Part shown: positions 30,944 through 38,484 of the stretch, one piece after another
Layout of the letters: each line of letters opens with the position of its first letter
Position numbering within the stretch: the first letter of the stretch is position 1
From: JAOZPE01 sp964601275
Lineage (GTDB): Bacteria; Krumholzibacteriota; Krumholzibacteriia; JAJRXK01
Length of the DNA stretch: 64,000 nt
Reading direction: 5' to 3'
NCBI GenBank assembly: GCA_964601275.1
Contig: CAZRMV010000001.1
Coordinates: forward strand, 434,001 to 498,000
Notes under the pieces: generated by a model
The model's input: the letters and a program-made list of their open reading frames with translations, nothing else
Database searches by the model: none
What the model was told of the DNA's origin: nothing
Translations under genes and position numbers: made by a program

Positions 30944-31449
30944 TGCAACTGGATATCCAGGAACGAGACCGCCGCTATCGCGTCGATTGCCAGAGGGACG
31001 GCGACTTCCACCGCTTCACCCTCGAGGATGAAGAAGGCAAGCGCTGCCGGATCGAGGCCCAGGACGCCACCACCATCCTGCTCCGACTGGATGGCCGGCT
31101 GGTGCGGGCCCGTTATGCCCGCAAGGACCAGGACCTGTGGGTGCAGATCGGGGCGGTGATCTCCCGTTTCCGCATCGTCGAGGAAGGGGACGAGGACGAA
31201 GCGGTCGCCGGCGGGGGAAGCCCGGTGGTCCGCGCTCCGATGCCGGGCAAGGTGTTGGCCGTCCTGGTGGAGGAAGGCCAATCGGTCGAGCTCGGTCAAC
31301 CGGTCATCCGGGTCGAGGCCATGAAGATGGAGGTCGAGCTGCCCGCTCAGGTCGCCGGTACGGTCGAGACCATCCACGCCGCCGCCGGCGAAATGGTCGA
31401 TCCCGAGGCTCCCCTGGTGACCCTCACTCCGGCCGAACCATCGGAGTAG
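30940..31449 (+). CDS. Biotin carboxyl carrier protein
   Basis: This 169-residue protein has a C-terminal biotinyl domain with the biotinylation motif EAMKM (Lys modified) inside a hammerhead fold of about 70 residues, and a Pro/Met-containing 'APMPGKVLAVLVEEG' before it. The N-terminal half has a separate domain ('YRVDCQRDGDFHRFTLEDE') like the linker of MCC/PCC-alpha. So the usual alpha chain is split between this gene and the preceding one. The ATG overlaps the previous stop. Confidence 0.9.
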   Translation: MMQLDIQERDRRYRVDCQRDGDFHRFTLEDEEGKRCRIEAQDATTILLRLDGRLVRARYARKDQDLWVQIGAVISRFRIVEEGDEDEAVAGGGSPVVRAPMPGKVLAVLVEEGQSVELGQPVIRVEAMKMEVELPAQVAGTVETIHAAAGEMVDPEAPLVTLTPAEPSE

Positions 31450-31453
31450 GGAT

Positions 31454-32356
31454 GTGAGCGTCCGAGGGTTCCTCCACGATCCCAAGCATCGAGCCGACGG
31501 AGCCATGCTGCTGGTCACCGTGTTCTGGGGGTTGACCTTCCCTTTCATCCGCGCCGCGGTCCGCGATCTGCATCCCTTCGTCTTCGTGGCCGTCCGCTTC
31601 GCCCTGGCGGTGCTGGTCTTCTTGCCCATCGTCCTGATCTCCCGAAGCAGCCGGGGAGGTCTGCGCAAGGCCCTGGGGGCCGGAGTGGTGCTGGGAGCGT
31701 TGGCCTGGGCCGGCTATCTCACCCAGACCATGGGCCTGCGCACGATCTCCGCCGGCCGCGCCGCATTCATCACCGGCCTGAGCGTGATCCTGGTTCCGCT
31801 CTTGTCACCGTTCTTCCGGGCGGGACGTCCGAAGATCCTGGAGATCCTCGCCGCGGTGGTTGCCACCCTTGGACTCTTCTTGCTGACCGATCCGCAGGGC
31901 GAAGGCGTCACCACCGGTGACCTGCTGGTCTTGGCCTGCGCGGGGATCTACGCGGTCTACATCCACGCCCTGCAGATCTTCCTGAAGAAGGATCCCCACG
32001 CCTTTTCGCTGAGCTTCGTGCAGATTGCCACGGTGGCCGCCCTGGCCCTTCTCGCCCTGCCGCTGGCCGGTGGAGAAGAGCAGCACTTCACTCCCATGGC
32101 CTGGGTGGCCCTGCTCTTCACCGCGACCTTCGCCACCGGAGGCACCTTCTGGCTGCAGGCCAACTACCAGTCGCGGACCACCCCCCAGCGGGTGGCCCTG
32201 ATCTTCTCGATGGAACCGGTCTTCGCCACCCTCTTCGCCTACCTGCTGCTGGGAGAGACGCTCGATCGGATGGGCCAGGCCGGCGCGCTGCTCATCTTCG
32301 TCTCGGTCCTGGGAGTGGAACTCCTGGATCGCTCGGCGACCGACCCCCTCGCCTGA
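31454..32356 (+). CDS. EamA-family (DMT) transporter
   Basis: This 300-residue inner-membrane protein has about ten transmembrane helices arranged as two EamA repeats ('TVFWGLTFPFIRAAV' opens the first; 'LLVLACAGIYAVYIHALQ' opens the second). Family members export amino acids or other metabolites. Placement four bases after the biotin-carrier gene suggests co-transcription with amino-acid catabolism, but the substrate is unknown. GTG start. Confidence 0.85.
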   Translation: MSVRGFLHDPKHRADGAMLLVTVFWGLTFPFIRAAVRDLHPFVFVAVRFALAVLVFLPIVLISRSSRGGLRKALGAGVVLGALAWAGYLTQTMGLRTISAGRAAFITGLSVILVPLLSPFFRAGRPKILEILAAVVATLGLFLLTDPQGEGVTTGDLLVLACAGIYAVYIHALQIFLKKDPHAFSLSFVQIATVAALALLALPLAGGEEQHFTPMAWVALLFTATFATGGTFWLQANYQSRTTPQRVALIFSMEPVFATLFAYLLLGETLDRMGQAGALLIFVSVLGVELLDRSATDPLA

Positions 32357-32431
32357 CCGCCCGGAAGATGGCGGTGAACTGCCGAAGGGGCTTTCCCCTC
32401 GCGTGGGTCTTCAGCGGGCTGTCGACGAAGC

Positions 32432-34264
32432 TCAGTCGTGGAGCAGGGGGTCGTCGTCCTCGACGACCTGGTAGAAGAGTCCCCAGGCGCCGGGGCCCAC
32501 GTGGGTGCCGATCACCCCGGTGATCTGGCCGTGGAAGATCTCCACCACCTCGTTGCGCTGGCGGACCTTCTCTTCGGCCTGGTCCAGACGCAGCGCGCCG
32601 GTGGAATCGAGCACGGCGAGGCGAATCTTCTTTCCCTCGGGAACCCGCTGGGCAAACACGCTCAGCACCTTCTCGAACGCCTCGTCATCACCTCGCGCCT
32701 TGGTGACGCTCTGCACCAGGCCGTCTTCGACGGTCAACACCGGCCGCATGCGCAAGAGGCTTCCCACCAGGTGCGCGGCGGTTCCGATGCGTCCCCCCTT
32801 CTTGAGGTAGTCGAGCGTCGCCACGGTGAACAAGAGGCCGCTGCGATCCCTCCAACGCTCCAGCCACTGGAGGATCTCGTCGAGGGTGGCGCCCTTCTCG
32901 GCCAGACGAGCCGCCGAGACCACCTGCATGCCGGCGGCGAGGCTGACCGTCCTCGAGTCGAAGATCTCCACCCGGGGATGGTCGACCAGTTGCGCCGCAC
33001 TCAAGGCCGAGCGGAAGGTGCCCGAGAGTTTCTGGGAGAGGGTGATGATGGCCACTTCCCGGTCACTGCGGATGCGCTCGAGCGCCTCCACGAACTCGCG
33101 GGGAGGGGGCTGGCTGGTGGTGGGGTGATGCGGGTCCTCCACCAGGCGCCGGTAGAAATCCTCGGTGGAGAGATCGATCTGGTCGCGGAAGACGTCATCG
33201 CCGAAGAGCACCGACAGAGGTGCCATCTCGATTCCGTGGCGGCGGCGCATTTCCTCGTCGAGATCGCAGGTCGAATCGCAGAGGACCGCCACCGTGTCCG
33301 GCTGCTGATCCAACGGCACCAGGGGTTCCTGCTTGTGCGTGTTCCGTTCCTCGCGTTGCCGGAGCATGTCGTCGACCTTGCGCTCGGCGATCGTGCCCCA
33401 GCGGGCGGCCAGCCGGAAGACCTCGTCGGGGTGGTCGGTATGGATGTGCAGCTTGAAGACCTCGCCGGTGGTGGCCACGAGCATGGACGAGCCCAGGGGT
33501 CCGAAACGCGCCTTCAGCAGATCAGGGTCGAAATTCCTGCCTCGCACCACGACCTCGGTGCAGTAACGGCCGTCCAATTCCCCCTCGCTGATGGGGGGAT
33601 GGACGGTGTCGGCGTGGAGGTCTTCGTCCTTGGCCTCGGGAGGGGGCGCGCCCTCGAGGGTGCGTTTGACCCCCTCGAGGAAGTGCACGAAGCCCTGGCC
33701 TCCCGCGTCGACCACCTTGGCCTCCTTGAGGACGGCGAGCATTTCGGGGGTCCGGCGCAGCGCGGCGCGTGAAGCGTCGAGGAATTCGGCGATGACCCCT
33801 TGGACGTCGTGACCCTGCCGGGCGGCCTTTTCCGCTGCCTCGCTTCCCTCGCGCATGACGGTGAGGATGGTGCCTTCCTTGGGCTTGTCGATGGCCTCGT
33901 AGACCTGGGAGGTGGCGCGGCTGAACGCGTGGGCAAGATCCTCGGCGCCCACGCGGGCCTTCTGGCCCAGGGCCTTGGAGAAGCCGAGGAACCAGTGGGC
34001 CATGATCAATCCGCTGTTGCCCTTGGCGCCGAGGATGCTCGCCTCGGCGATGTCCCCGGCCGCCTTGGAGAGATCCCCGTCCCGGCTCTTCCTGGCCGCC
34101 TCGGCGGTGGCCGAGAGACTCAGGGCCATGTTCGTGCCGGTGTCGCCGTCGGGAACGGGGAACACATTGATCTTGTTGAGGTGCTCACGCATGTGACGCA
34201 CCCATTCGGCGCCGGCCACCACGGCCCGCCGGAAACGTTTCCCGTCGACATAACGGATCGCCAT
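32432..34264 (-). CDS. Single-chain fatty-acid kinase: DhaL (FakA-like) fused to DegV (FakB-like)
   Basis: This 610-residue protein joins two parts that are separate proteins in Firmicutes. The DhaL/DAK2 kinase domain spans about 1-200, with the Mg-ATP motif 'VFPVPDGDTGTNM' (Asp39, Asp41). A middle FakA-like domain covers about 225-310 ('YCTEVVVRG', 'HIHTDHPDEV'). A DegV lipid-binding domain follows at about 328-610 ('CDSTCDL', 'LSQKLSGTFRSAL', 'LDYLKKGGRIG'). FakA phosphorylates a fatty acid held by FakB, giving acyl-phosphate for phospholipid synthesis. That activity is inferred here. AGGA lies rather far (12 bases) from the ATG. Confidence 0.85.
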   Translation of the reverse strand: MAIRYVDGKRFRRAVVAGAEWVRHMREHLNKINVFPVPDGDTGTNMALSLSATAEAARKSRDGDLSKAAGDIAEASILGAKGNSGLIMAHWFLGFSKALGQKARVGAEDLAHAFSRATSQVYEAIDKPKEGTILTVMREGSEAAEKAARQGHDVQGVIAEFLDASRAALRRTPEMLAVLKEAKVVDAGGQGFVHFLEGVKRTLEGAPPPEAKDEDLHADTVHPPISEGELDGRYCTEVVVRGRNFDPDLLKARFGPLGSSMLVATTGEVFKLHIHTDHPDEVFRLAARWGTIAERKVDDMLRQREERNTHKQEPLVPLDQQPDTVAVLCDSTCDLDEEMRRRHGIEMAPLSVLFGDDVFRDQIDLSTEDFYRRLVEDPHHPTTSQPPPREFVEALERIRSDREVAIITLSQKLSGTFRSALSAAQLVDHPRVEIFDSRTVSLAAGMQVVSAARLAEKGATLDEILQWLERWRDRSGLLFTVATLDYLKKGGRIGTAAHLVGSLLRMRPVLTVEDGLVQSVTKARGDDEAFEKVLSVFAQRVPEGKKIRLAVLDSTGALRLDQAEEKVRQRNEVVEIFHGQITGVIGTHVGPGAWGLFYQVVEDDDPLLHD

Positions 34265-34333
34265 GATGACAACATCCTAGGGGCAAGGTTCTCCAGGGAC
34301 AAGAAAGCTCTGGGGCGGCCCTGCACTGGAGAC

Positions 34334-34362
34334 TCGTCAGACGCCCTCCGACGGTCTATCAT
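34334..34362 (+). promoter_or_regulatory. Candidate promoter for the SirB1-like gene
   Basis: TCGTCA and TATCAT are 17 bases apart in the divergent gap after the kinase start. It would give a leader of about 85 bases. Confidence 0.3.
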
Positions 34363-34454
34363 CAAAGAGAAGCAGTGTCCGGCGACGCATCGCCGAAATG
34401 GCAGGATTCTCCGGGGCCGGAGCAACCTGCGCCCCTCGGGAGGAGGATGCCAGC

Positions 34455-35288
34455 ATGTTCGCGAGTCATGCCCGCGAGCAATTCGCCGATCTGGTGCAAG
34501 GCGACGATTCCCGGATCGACGTCCTGCGCGGGACCCTGTTCATCGCCCAGGAGGAATACCCCCAGTTCAGGGTGGAAGACGCCGAGCTGGCGGTGGAGAG
34601 GATGGCGGAAAAGCTGGCCCACCTGGTGGACGCCGCATCGGGTCTGCACAACCTCCTCCATGCCCAGAATGCTCTCCTCTTCCAGCTGCTGGGTTTCCGG
34701 GGCGACCGGAAAGGCCAGGACGACCCGGATTGCTGGCTCATGAACCGCGTGCTCGACCGTCGCAAGGGCACTGCGCTCACCCTCTCGGTGCTGTACCGCG
34801 AGGTCATGCGTCGGGGCACCGGCATCGAGCTGGATGCCGTCGACTTTCCCGGCCACTTCCTGCTGGCGGCGGCCGAGGGGGAAGGGAACCTCTATATCGA
34901 TCCCTTCGGAGGAGGACGACTTCTCCTGGGGCATGAACTCGAATCGAAGATCCTGCGTCCCCAGGGAATCCGGCGCAACTGGAGCGAGGAGGTTCTCCGG
35001 CGGGTGGGTCCGCGGGGCATCCTCGCCCGCCTGCTGACCGAGTTGAAGGTGCTGTACGCGCGGCGGAGGGATGTGGCCCGTACCCTCCAGGTGGTCGAAC
35101 GCATCGTCCTGATTCGTCCCGAATCGGCGGAGGAACGGCGGGATCGGGGCATCCTCTACAGCCTCAGCGGTCATCGCATGGCCGCCATCGCCGACCTGGA
35201 GGACTATCTCACCATGCGGCCCGAAGCGGCCGATGCCGAGCAGATCCGCCGCCGCCTGGAGAAGCTGCTCCGGCAGGGTCCGGTCTGA
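34455..35288 (+). CDS. SirB1-like transglutaminase-core protein with TPR-like tail
   Basis: This 277-residue protein has the Transglut_core2/SirB1 pattern: 'LFIAQEEYPQFRVEDAE' early, 'NRVLDRRKGTALTLSVLYREV' (Thr where active transglutaminases carry Cys) and 'VDFPGHFLLAA' with the His. Its C-terminal third is a helical repeat like TPR ('ERRDRGILYSLSGHRMAAIADLEDYL'). Family function is unclear and catalysis is doubtful without the Cys. AGGAGG precedes the ATG. It is followed after 7 bases by the second patatin gene. Confidence 0.8.
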   Translation: MFASHAREQFADLVQGDDSRIDVLRGTLFIAQEEYPQFRVEDAELAVERMAEKLAHLVDAASGLHNLLHAQNALLFQLLGFRGDRKGQDDPDCWLMNRVLDRRKGTALTLSVLYREVMRRGTGIELDAVDFPGHFLLAAAEGEGNLYIDPFGGGRLLLGHELESKILRPQGIRRNWSEEVLRRVGPRGILARLLTELKVLYARRRDVARTLQVVERIVLIRPESAEERRDRGILYSLSGHRMAAIADLEDYLTMRPEAADAEQIRRRLEKLLRQGPV

Positions 35289-35295
35289 CCTCCCG

Positions 35296-37611
35296 ATGTC
35301 TCTACGTCCTTGCCCGGCGTTCTTCGTGCTGATGGCTCTGGTGTTGTGCGGCCCGCTCCGGGCGGGCACCGACGCCTTGGCTGAACCAAGGGTTCCGGAG
35401 GCAGGGGATACCTCTGCCACGGATTCGTGGGTCGCGTGGACCACCTCCCGCGCCGACACCAGTTCCTTCGCCCTCGTACTGGGCGGAGGTGGGGTGCGCG
35501 GTTTCGCCCACATCGGTGTCCTCCAGGTGCTCGAGGAGGAAGGCCTGCGGCCGGGCCTGATCGTCGGCACCAGCATGGGCGCGGTGGTCGGCGCGCTCTA
35601 CGCCTGTGGGTATTCCGCCGCCCGATTGGAGAAGCTGGTCCAGGAGGAGGACTGGCTGCAGCTCTTCTCCTACCGACGGCCTCCGGTCGCCGAACTCCAG
35701 GGGGGATGGCCCGGTCTGCCCCCGGCCCAACTCAGCCTCCTGGCGGGGACCTTTCCTCCCATGCCGCCGCCGAGCCTGGCGCGCGGGCAGGCGGTGGAGA
35801 ACCTGCTGGGTCGGTTGACCGCGGGGCCCCTGTTTTCCGCCGGCAACGATTTCGATCGCCTGCCCATTCCCTTCCGGGCGGTCGCCGTCGATGTGAACAC
35901 GGGCGAGAAGGTGATCCTGTCCCGGGGTTCATTGGCCACCGCGGTACGGGCGAGCGGAACCGTGCCGTTGATCCTGCCCCCGGTGGAATGGAACGGCCGT
36001 ATGCTGGTCGACGGGGGGTTCCGCGCGAACAACCCGGTCGAGGTGGCCCGGGCCCTGGGTTTCTCCCGTTCGATCGTGGTCGACGTGAGCAATGTCTTCG
36101 TGCCCGGCAAGTCCACGCCCCGCAACCTCATGGAGATGTGGGTGCGGGCCATGGAACTCCAGCAATACGAGGGCAACGTGGTCGATCCCCGGCCCGGTGA
36201 GCTCGTCCTGCATCTTCCCCTTCAGGAGTACCGCAGTCTCGAATTCGGGGATGCGGCGGACATCGTCCGGGTGGGCTACCGGGAAGCCGACCGTTTGCGC
36301 GAGCGGTTGCGGGCGTTCGCTCCACGCACGGCGGCACCGACCAGGGCGTTCCCCCGGATGGTGACGGAAGACCCCGGATTCTCCCCGGTACGGGTCGATT
36401 CACTCGACTGCGCGGATGTACGGGGAATGTCCCGGGCCGAGATCTGCCGTCGCCTGCGGCTGCGGCCGGGCGCCGTGCTCGCGCCGGGGGAGATCTGGAA
36501 GCGAGTGGAGCCCTTGTCCGTGGCCCCGGGGGTGGAGCGGGCCTGGGTGGAGATCGAGCCGCTCGGGAAGGGGCCGAAGGACGGCCTCGGGAACAGTTTC
36601 CGGCGGCCGGACTCGCGAATGCAGGGGGAACGGCCTTCCCCGGACGATGTGCCGGGGAGCCTCCTCCGGCTCCACCTGCGCGTCCGACGCGCCCTCCGCT
36701 GGGAGCTGGCCGGCCATGTCATCAGCGACGACACCGCGGCCCTGCTCGTCCGGTTGCGGCAGGCCCGTCTGCCCGGCGGGGGCGAGGCCGCCCTCTCCTG
36801 GCGCACCAGCCACCGCACCGCCGCCGCGGGTCTGCGATTCCGGCAGGGTCTGCCTCCCGGGGGGAGCTTCGGCCTGGCGGTGGAGGCCCACTGGTCCCGC
36901 GACCGCCCCTGGGTCTACCAGGCGGGGGAGACGATCGACCGCTGGGCCATCGTCGACGCGTCGGGGAACCTCGCGCTGGATTGGAGACTGCCCCGGTCCT
37001 CCTGGCGGCTGTCGGTAGGAATCGCCGCCGACCGGGTGGAGAGCTACCGGGAGAGCCGGAGCACCCCAGGCAGTGGACGCCGCTCGCTCGCCGGGTGGCG
37101 GTGGGAGCTGTCCTCGGGTGGGAACGCGGGGCTGGTCCAGGGCCCCCGCGAGGGCGTTCGCCTGAGCTACCGGCGCGGGCTTCCCAAGTGGGGCGATCTG
37201 GATCTGTGGCGATGGGAGCTGGGCGCGATCGGGCAGGTGGAAACCCACCGTTGGCTGCGCCCTGAGGGCGCGCTGGGCGCGGTGATCGCGTCCCGGGAGA
37301 CCCCGGTCGAGTTCACCGGCCGCGCCGGAGGGCCCCTGGGGTGGGTGGGCCTGCGCCGGGAGGAGATCCTCTCCCCGAGATTGGCCTGGGCCCGCGGAGC
37401 GCTGAGCGCGCGGCTGGGTTCGACCCTGCGCCTGGTGGTGTCCAGCGCGGTGGGCTGGCACGATGACCGGGACCTGGGGCGGGCGGCTCCGCTGTGGGGA
37501 GCGGGGGCGGGGGTGCGCTGGCATGTGCCGGGCGGGCCCTTCGCGGTATATTGGACGGTGGCCGAGCATCGCCGCGCCTCGATCCTGGTCCAGTTCGGGC
37601 CCGAATTCTAG
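35296..37611 (+). CDS. Second patatin-like phospholipase with outer-membrane barrel
   Basis: This 771-residue protein has a signal peptide (hydrophobic 'FFVLMALVLCGPLRA'). The patatin domain has 'VLGGGGVRGFAHIG' at about 58-71, the GTSMGA elbow with Ser93 and the dyad Asp239 in 'LVDGGFRANNP'. A degenerate POTRA-like segment ('VRGMSRAEICRRLRLRPG') lies at about 375-400. A long Arg/Trp/Gly-rich barrel ends in 'SILVQFGPEF'. It has the same plan as the protein at 6179-8527 but little sequence similarity outside the patatin core. It probably forms an operon with the SirB1-like gene. Confidence 0.88.
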   Translation: MSLRPCPAFFVLMALVLCGPLRAGTDALAEPRVPEAGDTSATDSWVAWTTSRADTSSFALVLGGGGVRGFAHIGVLQVLEEEGLRPGLIVGTSMGAVVGALYACGYSAARLEKLVQEEDWLQLFSYRRPPVAELQGGWPGLPPAQLSLLAGTFPPMPPPSLARGQAVENLLGRLTAGPLFSAGNDFDRLPIPFRAVAVDVNTGEKVILSRGSLATAVRASGTVPLILPPVEWNGRMLVDGGFRANNPVEVARALGFSRSIVVDVSNVFVPGKSTPRNLMEMWVRAMELQQYEGNVVDPRPGELVLHLPLQEYRSLEFGDAADIVRVGYREADRLRERLRAFAPRTAAPTRAFPRMVTEDPGFSPVRVDSLDCADVRGMSRAEICRRLRLRPGAVLAPGEIWKRVEPLSVAPGVERAWVEIEPLGKGPKDGLGNSFRRPDSRMQGERPSPDDVPGSLLRLHLRVRRALRWELAGHVISDDTAALLVRLRQARLPGGGEAALSWRTSHRTAAAGLRFRQGLPPGGSFGLAVEAHWSRDRPWVYQAGETIDRWAIVDASGNLALDWRLPRSSWRLSVGIAADRVESYRESRSTPGSGRRSLAGWRWELSSGGNAGLVQGPREGVRLSYRRGLPKWGDLDLWRWELGAIGQVETHRWLRPEGALGAVIASRETPVEFTGRAGGPLGWVGLRREEILSPRLAWARGALSARLGSTLRLVVSSAVGWHDDRDLGRAAPLWGAGAGVRWHVPGGPFAVYWTVAEHRRASILVQFGPEF

Positions 37612-37721
37612 ACCGCGGTCCCCCGACACCGGCCCCGGGGGACGGACCCGATCGCCGGGTTTGCCTTCGAGCTGCCGCATCGATTCGCCCGTGCCAGCGG
37701 ATCCACCCGGAAGGAAACCCC

Positions 37722-38174
37722 ATGGATTCGACTTCGACCTTCCGCCTGCTCTTCGTCTGCTACGCCAACGCCTGCCGCAGCCAGATGGCCGAGGGCTTCG
37801 CCCGGGCCATGGCCACCGGCGGAATCGAGGTGCAGAGCGCGGGCCTGATGGCCGCGGGGGTCTTGCCCGAGACCGTCCAGGCCATGAAGGATGTGGGGGT
37901 GGACATCTCCCAGCAGTACAGCAAGACCCTCGAGGAGGTCGACCTGGAGTCCTTCGATCTCATCGTGACCCTGAGCGAGCAGGCGAGAGGACGCCTCGAG
38001 CGTCACCAACCGCCGTTGCCCCTGCTGCACCGCCCGGTGCTCGATCCGGTCGGGGTCCGCGGCACTCCCGCCGAGATCCACCGCATGTTCGCGTTGACCC
38101 GCGATGACGTGCGGGAAGTGGTGCGAGAGGTCCTCCGGAAAGTCGAGGCCCAGGCCCGCAGGCCGCGCCGCTGA
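37722..38174 (+). CDS. Low-molecular-weight protein-tyrosine-phosphatase / ArsC-fold protein
   Basis: This 150-residue protein has the P-loop C-X5-R-S ('VCYANACRSQMAEG') near the N-terminus, as in LMW phosphatases and thioredoxin-linked arsenate reductases. The later Asp-Pro is in 'RPVLDPVG'. Arsenate reductases of this fold need extra redox cysteines later in the chain; none are present, which favours a phosphatase. AAGGAAA precedes the ATG. Confidence 0.8.
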   Translation: MDSTSTFRLLFVCYANACRSQMAEGFARAMATGGIEVQSAGLMAAGVLPETVQAMKDVGVDISQQYSKTLEEVDLESFDLIVTLSEQARGRLERHQPPLPLLHRPVLDPVGVRGTPAEIHRMFALTRDDVREVVREVLRKVEAQARRPRR

Positions 38175-38290
38175 GGGTCCGGGAGCTCCGATTCCCGGCC
38201 CCTCCGCCGGCCGATCCGGGCCGGGAAGGGGACCGGCGGAAACGGTTCCGGCCGCAATCCCCATCTTTTTGCCGCTTTGACGATTTCACG

Positions 38291-38318
38291 TTGACGCCCC
38301 AAGGGCTTGTGGTAGGTT
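38291..38318 (+). promoter_or_regulatory. Candidate nrdJ promoter
   Basis: TTGACG and TAGGTT are 16 bases apart. The first NrdR-like box fills exactly the spacer, and the second begins just after the expected start point near 38325, an arrangement suited to repression. Confidence 0.5.
38297..38312. promoter_or_regulatory. NrdR-like box 1
   Basis: The core CAAGGGCTTG keeps the outer CwA...TwG of the NrdR consensus and is followed by TGG, but its centre is GC-rich. Its centre is 32 bp from that of box 2, the three-helical-turn spacing typical of NrdR box pairs. Confidence 0.5.
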
Positions 38319-38328
38319 TCGGCTTCAG

Positions 38329-38344
38329 ACACTACATGTAGTAG
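38329..38344. promoter_or_regulatory. NrdR-like box 2
   Basis: ACACTACATGTAGTAG matches the NrdR consensus acaCwAtATaTwGtgt at nearly all conserved positions. It includes the perfect palindrome ACTACATGTAGT. Confidence 0.65.
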
Positions 38345-38484
38345 TTCTGGTCCAAATCCAAGTCGTGATTTCCCAGGGTCTTAGGCCCTTGCCCCGAGCC
38401 GACGCGATCTCGGAACACTCCCACCGCCCCGCGGTCCGGATCGCGCAGAGTTGTCAACGTTCGGACGATGAGAGGTGGAGGAAT

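Larger units (their letters stand above)
38175..38484 (+). promoter_or_regulatory. Regulatory region of nrdJ
   Basis: This 310-base gap carries a promoter, two NrdR-like boxes and a 5' leader of about 160 bases, listed separately where specific. The leader has no recognisable cobalamin riboswitch core, although the enzyme needs B12. The ribosome site is GAGGTGGAGGA. Confidence 0.6.

Noticed and set aside
32438..33772. 444-codon open frame opposite the fatty-acid kinase gene
   Set aside because: It is an antisense shadow in high-GC DNA; the opposite strand encodes well-defined DhaL and DegV domains.
37722..38174. Arsenate reductase assignment
   Set aside because: The P-loop is shared, but the extra redox cysteines needed for arsenate reduction are missing and no arsenic-resistance genes are nearby.
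38345..38484. Possible cobalamin riboswitch in the nrdJ leader
   Set aside because: The conserved B12-box core and surrounding helices were not found, and the leader is too short.
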